Origin: a virus
Direction: 5' to 3' (one strand)
IMG/VR virus record: IMGVR_UViG_3300005613_000353
Coordinates: 1-26,601 of that record
DNA length: 26,601 bases
Position 1 is the first letter of the stretch; each line of letters starts with the position of its first letter. The notes under the pieces are model-generated. The model was not told the origin of the DNA, made no database searches, and worked only from the letters and a program-made list of their open reading frames with translations. This document shows positions 21,598 through 26,601 of this stretch, piece by piece. Position numbers and translations under genes: made by a program.

Positions 21598-21760
21598 GGA
21601 GCACTTTCTTTTTTCGTAGCTTCTTGGTGGCCTTCATGGTCACACCCTTGCACTGATCCCCGAATTCTTCTACCCATTGTTTGCCGTATTTCGGATCATT
21701 GCGAAAGATGCCCCGCTGCATGGCACATTTTTGCGCCTTTGTTCCTTTCGGTTTCGGCAT
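21587..21760 (-). CDS. 57-aa basic protein directly after terminase
   Basis: MPKPKGTKAQKCAMQRGIFR, then NDPKYGKQWVEEFGDQCKGV and a basic end (KATKKLRKKKVLHAR). The ATG lies six bases after the terminase stop, and GGGTGA at the terminase end acts as ribosome site. About 30 percent Lys/Arg suggests nucleic-acid contact. It overlaps the next gene by 11 bases. No family recognised; codon composition and tight packing support a real gene. Confidence 0.7.
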   Translation of the reverse strand: MPKPKGTKAQKCAMQRGIFRNDPKYGKQWVEEFGDQCKGVTMKATKKLRKKKVLHAR

Positions 21761-21766
21761 CGTATA

Positions 21767-23215
21767 TCACCCATGCATCACGTTTAATTGTTCGCTTACG
21801 CGACTATAATTTCCGCCCCGGTAACTTCTGGCCCGTTTCTGCCGCTGTTGAATCGACTGCTGTCTCACCTTTGTTTTTTTCGGCCTGCCGGTCAGCACGG
21901 CTACTCCATTGGCAAAGGCATCTCCTGAATGACTGTGAATATTCTTCACCGGTTTATCACCTATTACCACGCCGTTATTATCCGTCTTATAATGCCATCC
22001 GCCCTTGAGCGAACGGTGAAGTATGGTGCCCGATCTGGATAACATCACCGCAGGCTGGCCGTCATTTAAATACCGCTTGAAGATGCGGTTTAACGGCTCT
22101 TTCATCGTATGCCAATGGGCCGGGCCGGGCTCAAACGTGGCCCCGAATCGGTCTTCAATAATTTTTGCCGTGGTAGAGCGGATGCTGCTCTGGTCAGGTG
22201 TACGCATGGTGCGGTCTCCCATCACCCGCCAGGATGTGATTTTGCCCTTGTATTTCGGGGTATTCAATAGAGGATCAATCTGCTCCTCGATCAGTTCCTT
22301 GGTGCCGATACCGTCACCCAGCAATACATCATGGATTACCAGCTGCCCGATATCATTGAATTGTGCAATAATGCATGAAGGATGCTGCCATGAATCCCAG
22401 AATTGCATGGCCTCTCCTTTGCTCACCGGCAAAACAGTTTTACTGAAATGATTTCTCGGGCTATACCCGGGAGTTACCTTTTTGCCGATCTGCACCGTGG
22501 CGATCTGGCCTTCGATGTAGCGCTGCCACTTGGCCGGATCATCCTTGAACGCCGCCATGTTTGCTGCTCTGGTCAAGGCGCTCAGATGGGTATTTTCATT
22601 CTTGTCGATCCACAGCGTCTCCTTCCATATCGTCTGATATTCGCCTGTCACCTCATCCTGGATCGTCAAATACTCATCAGGCTCCTCTGCCAGATGGCTC
22701 GTCCAATGGTCCTCATCTGCCGGATTCTGCGTAATCTGCACCCGCATCGTGGTTCCCCGCTGCCGTGAGGCCCGGGCCAGGGCCATGTTGAACACATCAC
22801 GCGGCAGGCCGGCGTTAGCCCGTTCGTAGATAGGGGCAGGCTCTTCCAGCCAGATAATGGCATATTGCGGACCTTGCAGCTTGGAGATACTTGCCTCATC
22901 ATCGATGCCAAACAGATCGACCTCAACACGGGGCGTACTCTTAATAATGATTTTCTTGCCTGCATCCGAGGACTGCATCCATGAGCCGAGATAGTCCCGT
23001 ATATCAGGTAGGGTGGATGTCTTAATATTTTGAAAGGTATCCCGGACCAGGGCGGCCCGGATATTTTTACCGCACCGCTGCGCATGGGCAATCAGCCCGA
23101 CCACGCCACAGAAGGTTTTGCCGCTGCCCATACTTCCGAGCAAATGCACGATATGGGCCGTGCTGGTCACAAATTTATATTGCGTGGGGCTAAGATCAAA
23201 TGCGAGATTATTCAT
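21767..23215 (-). CDS. Terminase large subunit
   Basis: 482 residues. Walker A GSMGSGKT at 27-34, Walker B AIIWLEE at 119-125, and a coupling motif ITQNP at 161-165 define the ATPase that drives DNA packaging. The C-terminal RNase-H-like nuclease is shown by FWDSWQHPSC (D274), VMGDRT (D334) and HSHSGDAFANGV (D432), the three acidic positions expected. The C-terminus is Arg/Lys/Gln-rich (KKTKVRQQSIQQRQKRARSY). The ATG overlaps the small-subunit gene by eight bases. The protein docks on the portal and cuts the concatemer. Length is normal for the family. Confidence 0.92.
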   Translation of the reverse strand: MNNLAFDLSPTQYKFVTSTAHIVHLLGSMGSGKTFCGVVGLIAHAQRCGKNIRAALVRDTFQNIKTSTLPDIRDYLGSWMQSSDAGKKIIIKSTPRVEVDLFGIDDEASISKLQGPQYAIIWLEEPAPIYERANAGLPRDVFNMALARASRQRGTTMRVQITQNPADEDHWTSHLAEEPDEYLTIQDEVTGEYQTIWKETLWIDKNENTHLSALTRAANMAAFKDDPAKWQRYIEGQIATVQIGKKVTPGYSPRNHFSKTVLPVSKGEAMQFWDSWQHPSCIIAQFNDIGQLVIHDVLLGDGIGTKELIEEQIDPLLNTPKYKGKITSWRVMGDRTMRTPDQSSIRSTTAKIIEDRFGATFEPGPAHWHTMKEPLNRIFKRYLNDGQPAVMLSRSGTILHRSLKGGWHYKTDNNGVVIGDKPVKNIHSHSGDAFANGVAVLTGRPKKTKVRQQSIQQRQKRARSYRGGNYSRVSEQLNVMHG

Positions 23216-23849
23216 CCTGTTTCCCCGTTATATGAAGCACCCGGTTCGAAGACTCCTGCTCTTCGTCTGATGACGGTTCCTCGTGGGGTGCCGGGCCGAT
23301 AAAGATATTCCCGCCTGCTTGCCCTTCCAATAAACCGGCATACTTCAACTTGGTGTCGATAATGCTGCGTGCCTCACGCATGGCGGAAAGCCGCTCCTTT
23401 TGACTGTCCAGATCTTCCAGAATCCAGTTCAGGCACCGTTTGTAAAAAACGTTCAATATGTCGTTTAATGTATCAGGAGTTGCCGAAAGCAAATGGTCTT
23501 TTACTACTGCATACGATTCCTTGATTTTCTCCCATGCCGCAATCCGCTCCGATTTGGTATCAGGTCCCTCTCTGGACCAGGCGAGGCACTGTTTCTCCAT
23601 CTCTTCCAGGGCCTTCATGTCGTCAGGGACAACCTTGCTGACATGATCGTGGACGATATCCCGCACTTCATCCTTGTGCGAATCTCGTTCACGGGTAATC
23701 CAGCGGGAAATAGTGGGCTGGGATATCTTAAATCCCTCTTCGGTAAGAATCCGGGCGATCTCCACACTGTTTTTTCCTTCCTGTGTCATCAGGTGAAGAA
23801 TTCTCGGTCCCAGATTATGCTTGGTAATCTTATCTGTCTTTTGGCCCAT
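23208..23849 (-). CDS. Terminase small subunit with N-terminal helix-turn-helix
   Basis: 213 residues from MGQKTDKITKHNLGPRILHL. AAAGGA is about eight bases upstream of this ATG; a longer frame exists but overlaps the zinc-ribbon gene. Residues 10-50 (GKNSVEIARILTEEGF, then SQPTISRWITRER) are a helix-turn-helix for DNA recognition. The central region is helical (DDMKALEEMEKQCLAWSREG, DTLNDILNVFYKRCLNWILE), suited to oligomerisation. The end is acidic. Adjacent to the large subunit with a short overlap, as terminase pairs usually are. It would recognise pac/cos DNA and activate the large subunit. Confidence 0.82.
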   Translation of the reverse strand: MGQKTDKITKHNLGPRILHLMTQEGKNSVEIARILTEEGFKISQPTISRWITRERDSHKDEVRDIVHDHVSKVVPDDMKALEEMEKQCLAWSREGPDTKSERIAAWEKIKESYAVVKDHLLSATPDTLNDILNVFYKRCLNWILEDLDSQKERLSAMREARSIIDTKLKYAGLLEGQAGGNIFIGPAPHEEPSSDEEQESSNRVLHITGKQDE

Positions 23850-23985
23850 AATCATAATCCTTTGAAAAGAGTATATGGGCAAACCCGCAGTGCGGGCAAT
23901 GCAGTTGCGGCTCAAACGTTTCAACCGTATTCATGATCCGGTTGCACACCGGACATATCACAAATTGCACAATGTCCCTATACAT
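23830..23985 (-). CDS. 51-aa zinc-ribbon protein before terminase
   Basis: MYRDIVQFVICPVCNRIMNT, then FEPQLHCPHCGFAHILFSKD and a short tail. CPVC (11-14) and CPHC (30-33) form a two-knuckle zinc ribbon. There is no clear ribosome site before the ATG. The gene is first after the promoter region at about 24000-24120 and may be translated near the transcript end. It overlaps the terminase small subunit start by 20 bases. Probably a small regulatory or nucleic-acid-binding protein; function unknown. Confidence 0.7.
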   Translation of the reverse strand: MYRDIVQFVICPVCNRIMNTVETFEPQLHCPHCGFAHILFSKDYDYGPKDR

Positions 23986-24022
23986 TATTCAAGATAAAAA
24001 ATCAATATGAATATTTTTATGA

Positions 24023-24031
24023 ATTATAACA
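24023..24031 (-). promoter_or_regulatory. Extended -10 promoter for the packaging operon
   Basis: On the minus strand TGTTATAAT is a perfect extended -10 element; transcription would begin near 24016, about 30 bases before the zinc-ribbon ATG. A second TATAAT lies at 24083-24088. Neither has a good -35 hexamer at normal distance. The whole interval 23986-24123 is AT-rich and otherwise empty. Confidence 0.55.
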
Positions 24032-24123
24032 CAGGTTTTTAAAAGGAAGGCGTGCGCAGGAAGGATTTTTGCTCTCGTACATATTATACTACAAAAAACA
24101 AAAATAAAAACTTTCAAGATATG

Positions 24124-24303
24124 TCATTTTTTTCTTGACAAGGGTTTTTGAGGGTGTGTTTGCTGGGTATTCACAGTATTCTTCTTCTCTATTCGCTCCA
24201 GTGCATCAAACAACGTATCGCCGAGAGCGGCCCTGAGATACCGCTCCTGTTCCCGTGCATACCAGCCGGGTTGTTGTGTTGTTTTATGAGAGTAATGGTA
24301 CAT
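24124..24303 (-). CDS. 59-aa hypothetical protein
   Basis: MYHYSHKTTQQPGWYAREQE, then RYLRAALGDTLFDALERIEK and a polar, basic tail (TQQTHPQKPLSRKK). The middle is an amphipathic helix. It starts 10 bases after the 74-aa stop, without a good ribosome site, so it may depend on coupling. It is the last gene of the control unit; a promoter region follows. No family recognised. Confidence 0.55.
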   Translation of the reverse strand: MYHYSHKTTQQPGWYAREQERYLRAALGDTLFDALERIEKKNTVNTQQTHPQKPLSRKK

Positions 24304-24313
24304 GATTGCAAGT

Positions 24314-24538
24314 CTATTTTAAATTTCTATTAATAGCAGGATCAAGTTTCTCTTTTAATAGCAATATAGCGGCGAGAATCCCTTTTGCATGTTCTTTTTT
24401 TTCTTTCCTGATAAACATTTCTCTTTTCAATCTTAAACTACTAATCGCCGTTTCTATTGCTCCTACCCACACATCATAGCTGCTTAATGTATTTTGTTCG
24501 TCATACGCTAACGTTTCATACCAATCATCAAATGTCAT
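24314..24538 (-). CDS. 74-aa hypothetical protein coupled to the antirepressor
   Basis: MTFDDWYETLAYDEQNTLSS, then two helices (WVGAIETAISSLRLKREMFI and AKGILAAILLLKEKLDP). Its ATG overlaps the antirepressor stop (ATGA). The balance of acidic N-terminus and basic middle suggests a small helical adaptor. No recognised family. Coupling to the antirepressor suggests it works in the same switch. Confidence 0.7.
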   Translation of the reverse strand: MTFDDWYETLAYDEQNTLSSYDVWVGAIETAISSLRLKREMFIRKEKKEHAKGILAAILLLKEKLDPAINRNLK

Positions 24539-25392
24539 TTTTTTATATCTCCATAGCTATACCCATCCAGCATATCCTGCCGCAGCCGGATACCATCCAG
24601 ATGATACTTGCTGTTCTTCTTTACAATCGTGGTGATCCCATCAAGCACCTGCTCTAATTCATGATAAAACATATTGCGTGTCATAGCCAGCATGAATTGT
24701 TTACTGCACCATCCCCGGTAAATTTTATACAGTAAAATAAAAGGCGTCATGCCGCCCGGCTCAATCACGCAAAACGTTCTTACAAAATTACGTATTGCCT
24801 GATAGTCGCTATCCATATCCTCGCACATCTGCTGTACATACTCTTCCGTGGCAGAACGCTCATTCTCATGGCCAATCATGCCTAATGTCTGCTGCGCCTT
24901 CATCTCTTTCATGCGCTGGCCCATATCATCCAAACTTTGAGCAAATCCTCTCTGGATATTCTTGATTTGCCCGAGCATCTCATTCATGTGCTCCATAATC
25001 AGTATCCACTTTTCCTCAAGGGTATCCTGCCGCTCCATAATGCGGCGATGATCGTCTTTGGACATAAACACCGCATTGCTCTCCTTCAGCCGCCGTTCGC
25101 ATTCGATGAAATACCGCCGGGCCTCTTTTTCCTTTTCATTGCGTTCTACCATCGCCAATTCCTTGGCCATAGAGATACTTATATGATAATCGATCTTATG
25201 GTCGCTTGCCGAAATGGGCAAGCGAATAAAATCTTGTCCTTCATGAAAGTCATATTGCCGTATTCTATCTTTTATCCAATTAGCAAAAAACTTCCCAACC
25301 TTCAAAAATTCATGCAATTCTCGCGCATTCACCGTCTGCCGCATCTCATTATCTATTGTATCAAAGCTGATAGCCAATAAATTCTGTTCCAT
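24535..25392 (-). CDS. AntA/AntB-type antirepressor with an unusual C-terminal domain
   Basis: 285 residues. Residues 21-55 (VNARELHEFLKVGKFFANWI, then RQYDFHEGQDFI) and 68-105 (DYHISISMAKELAMVERNEK then ARRYFIECERRLKE) are the AntA/AntB antirepressor domain known from phage P1 and related phages. Residues 115-165 are coiled coil. Residues 204-270 (FVRTFCVIEPGG, FILLYKIYRGWCSKQFML, YHLDGIRLR) resemble the winged-helix domain at the C-terminus of D5/P4-type primases. AGGAGG precedes the ATG. Antirepressors bind and disable phage repressors; the C-terminal part may bind DNA or the partner. The gene lies downstream of the structured leader. Confidence 0.78.
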   Translation of the reverse strand: MEQNLLAISFDTIDNEMRQTVNARELHEFLKVGKFFANWIKDRIRQYDFHEGQDFIRLPISASDHKIDYHISISMAKELAMVERNEKEKEARRYFIECERRLKESNAVFMSKDDHRRIMERQDTLEEKWILIMEHMNEMLGQIKNIQRGFAQSLDDMGQRMKEMKAQQTLGMIGHENERSATEEYVQQMCEDMDSDYQAIRNFVRTFCVIEPGGMTPFILLYKIYRGWCSKQFMLAMTRNMFYHELEQVLDGITTIVKKNSKYHLDGIRLRQDMLDGYSYGDIKK

Positions 25393-25411
25393 GATATTTA
25401 CCTCCTTTTTT

Positions 25412-25435
25412 CTGCTCGCCAGAAATGGTGAGCAG
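25412..25435. other. Small hairpin before the antirepressor ribosome site
   Basis: CTGCTCGCCA, GAAA, TGGTGAGCAG: a 10-pair stem with a GAAA loop on the plus-strand sense. On the minus strand one pair becomes a C-A mismatch. It lies 12 bases upstream of the antirepressor AGGAGG. There is no T-run in the gene direction, so it is not a normal terminator. Confidence 0.5.
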
Positions 25436-25440
25436 GTAGA

Positions 25441-25806
25441 TTATTGCTTCTTCCCGCCTTTAATACTCACTACATTCCTCGGCGCCTCTGCCGGTTCAAA
25501 CCGGGCATTGATCAAGGCGCTGTCGACCGATGTATCCATTTCAGTATACAGGGCTTCTCCTACCACCCTGCCGCAGTGCTTTGACGTGTAATCGTCCCAT
25601 CCTGAGGCCTGCATCTTCACATTTTCCGTCAACCGCTGCCCGATCAATCCGAGCCTGCACAATTGCGGATTCTCTGCTACCTGGCCCATACTCCAGATCA
25701 TATCAAAGAACGACCAGATAGATTCAAGCCCTAACCCGATAATATCAATCAAATACACCATTTCTCTCCTCTGCCCCGGTATGTCCTTCATCTCTTTTTC
25801 TGCCAT
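25441..25806 (-). CDS. 121-aa protein controlled by a structured leader
   Basis: MAEKEMKDIPGQRREMVYLI starts at an ATG with AGGAGG six bases upstream; the frame extends 11 codons further but that part lies in the leader. Residues 19-42 (IDIIGLGLESIWSFFDMIWS) are hydrophobic, amphipathic rather than clearly membrane-spanning. The middle is QNPQLCRLGLIGQRLTENVK-like helical, the end is basic (NVVSIKGGKKQ). No family recognised. Being first after the leader and directly before the antirepressor, it is probably part of the lysis-lysogeny or host-response switch. Confidence 0.75.
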   Translation of the reverse strand: MAEKEMKDIPGQRREMVYLIDIIGLGLESIWSFFDMIWSMGQVAENPQLCRLGLIGQRLTENVKMQASGWDDYTSKHCGRVVGEALYTEMDTSVDSALINARFEPAEAPRNVVSIKGGKKQ

Positions 25807-25994
25807 GATAATCCTCCTGTATTTTAGTGATATGGGCATAAAAATAGCCCGACTGTCACTAACGCTACAGGAGCGTCCAGGCCGTCACCGAATCCTGGTC
25901 AGTCAGGCTATATTCTTCGCCCAAAAACAAAATCACCCCTTTCGCGACCATTACTGGACCCGCGGGCTGGAGCAAACCCCTGTATTTTAGTGAT
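25807..25994 (-). promoter_or_regulatory. Structured 5' leader RNA, riboswitch-like
   Basis: On the minus strand a three-way junction can form. P1 pairs 25900-25909 with 25846-25855 (10 pairs, one G-U). P2 pairs 25894-25898 with 25877-25881 and is capped by CG-GUGA-CG, a GNRA tetraloop. P3 pairs 25872-25876 with 25862-25866. A competing hairpin pairs 25847-25871 with 25816-25837 (CCTGTA/TACAGG, TTAGTGA/TCACTAA, GGGC/GCCC) and covers half of the AGGAGG at 25813-25818. The two folds cannot coexist. Further upstream another stem (25943-25964, CGCG/CGCG with CCA-GTAA-TGG) has a GNRA loop. I match no known riboswitch class. Confidence 0.55.
25817..25832 (-). repeat. TATCACTAAAATACAG direct repeat, copy next to ribosome site
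   Basis: An exact 16-base copy of 25980-25995. Its inverted relative TCACTAACGCTACAGG is at 25856-25871. This copy is the 3' arm of the competing hairpin. Confidence 0.8.
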
Positions 25995-25995
25995 A
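25980..25995 (-). repeat. TATCACTAAAATACAG direct repeat, copy at transcript start
   Basis: This copy overlaps the predicted transcription start, six bases after the -10 element, as an operator would. It is identical to 25817-25832. Confidence 0.8.
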
Positions 25996-26000
25996 GCTTA

Positions 26001-26030
26001 CCCATACCAAAATCGTTTCTCATTTGTCAA
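26001..26030 (-). promoter_or_regulatory. Sigma-70-type promoter of the leader
   Basis: On the minus strand TTGACA (26025-26030) is followed after 18 bases by TATGGG (26001-26006), preceded by TGG, giving an extended -10. The -35 is a consensus match. Transcription would start near 25994, about 190 bases before the 121-aa start codon. Confidence 0.65.
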
Positions 26031-26039
26031 GTCCTTTTT

Positions 26040-26459
26040 TCATTGAATCCCCAATCTCTTTTTACCCAATCTATGCAGATCATCAATGGTAGCTTTCGCA
26101 ACATCGGTATCCGGATCATAACCTTCTTTTTTCAAATATTGTATCCCCTCATAAAAGATCCGCCAGTCATCACCCTCATAATCTTTCAACAAATTCTGAT
26201 AATATACAGGAACACTGCTCATCACTTCTTCTTTGGTCATAGGCGTAATTTGACTAACATCCGCAACCCGAGGTTCAGCGACAATCGTCTTTTCATTCCG
26301 GTGTAAAAGCCATACCCTGCCTGTCGCACGATCCAGTTCATAAGCATATCCTGCCTTTCCCGTCAGCGAATATCTCGTGCATTTGCAATACATATTCATA
26401 GCAAACAGCCCCATCACACACACCAACACGATCCCGATTGTCTTAAATGTATCTTCCAT
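26040..26459 (-). CDS. Membrane-anchored hypothetical protein
   Basis: 139 residues from MEDTFKTIGIVLVCVMGLFA. An ATG two codons earlier (26465) is too close to AGGAG, while this one is eight bases away. Residues 7-24 are one transmembrane helix; the rest is soluble: KAGYAYELDRATGRVWLLHR (a short beta hairpin as in small membrane-anchored phage proteins), then an acidic helical domain (WRIFYEGIQYLKKEGYDPDT, KATIDDLHRLGKKRLGIQ). It lies between the Gp37/Gp68-like gene and the leader promoter. Function unknown. Confidence 0.7.
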   Translation of the reverse strand: MEDTFKTIGIVLVCVMGLFAMNMYCKCTRYSLTGKAGYAYELDRATGRVWLLHRNEKTIVAEPRVADVSQITPMTKEEVMSSVPVYYQNLLKDYEGDDWRIFYEGIQYLKKEGYDPDTDVAKATIDDLHRLGKKRLGIQ

Positions 26460-26488
26460 ATCCATATCTCCTTTTTAAAATTACTCTT

Positions 26489-26601
26489 TCAGACCCTGTT
26501 TGGATACTCATTCCAAATACGGCCGTCCAATTCAGGCAATGAAACTCTCTTTTTATCTTCAAAAAGATGCTTCAGGAAGAACGGAACTCCTGCATTCACG
26601 C
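26489..26601 (-). CDS. Phage Gp37/Gp68 (DUF5131)-like protein, C-terminal fragment
   Basis: The frame enters from the window edge and ends at TGA 26489-26491. The visible 37 residues (VNAGVPFFLKHLFEDKKRV, then ELDGRIWNEYPNRV) match the C-terminus I recall for the Gp37/Gp68 (DUF5131) family: GVPFFFKQ followed by ELDGRxWxExP. Most of the protein, including its N-terminal Cys motif, lies outside the window. Its biochemical role is not settled. The downstream gene follows after about 30 bases. Confidence 0.65.
   Translation of the reverse strand, partial: VNAGVPFFLKHLFEDKKRVSLPELDGRIWNEYPNRV

Noticed and set aside
23208-23924. Longer start for the terminase small subunit
   Set aside because: The extra 25 codons overlap the zinc-ribbon gene in another frame and lack a ribosome site.
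25846-25909. tRNA-like cloverleaf (7-pair acceptor-like end pairing, ~65 bases)
   Set aside because: There is no T-loop consensus, no anticodon stem of normal size and no CCA context; the three-way junction explains it better.

Overview
The window is a stretch of a tailed bacteriophage genome (free phage or prophage). Every gene I can support lies on the minus strand, so the biological order runs from high to low coordinates. The plus-strand ORFs are shadows. Capsid, portal and terminase types point to a short-tailed (podovirus-like) virus: an N4 gp56-like major capsid protein, a large portal, and no recognisable tape measure or sheath. The host cannot be named from sequence. Strong AGGAGG ribosome sites, cargo genes resembling O-antigen genes and the intergenic 'word' repeats suggest an environmental Gram-negative bacterium, possibly a Desulfobacterota-type anaerobe; this is inference.

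Control end (26601-24000): the tail end of a Gp37/Gp68 (DUF5131)-like protein, a membrane-anchored protein, then a promoter and a ~190-nt structured leader that looks riboswitch-like. The leader precedes a 121-aa protein, an AntA/AntB antirepressor and two small genes. A promoter region at about 24000-24120 probably starts the packaging operon.

Packaging (24000-21340): a small zinc-ribbon protein, terminase small and large subunits, and two small proteins.

Cargo (21136-17003): a compact, largely overlapping set inserted between terminase and portal: a small protein, a glycosyltransferase, a polysaccharide-pyruvyl-transferase-like protein, a nitroreductase, a methyltransferase-like protein and a NodB-like deacetylase. 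This looks like a glycan-modification cassette.

Head (16950-10700): a small protein, portal, a Gly/Arg-rich protein, a helical protein, a 26-aa membrane miniprotein, a very strong hairpin terminator, scaffold, major capsid protein and two decoration-like proteins.

Connector and tail or fibre genes (10620-1): small accessory genes including a second zinc ribbon, an adaptor-like protein, a lipoprotein-like protein, a tail protein, and fibre-like proteins with LPALTC repeats, a discoidin-like domain and Ig-like/Cys-rich repeats. Long helical proteins follow at the left edge.

A striking layer lies over the gene map. Most gene junctions hold an imperfect hairpin built from a short repeated word (CGCAGAT, TTCACGAAT, CACGAAGG, GTTCACGGTTCA, TTTCAAGTTTCAA and others). 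It usually sits exactly between a stop codon and the next ribosome site. A separate ~100-bp element has entered two of these hairpins.
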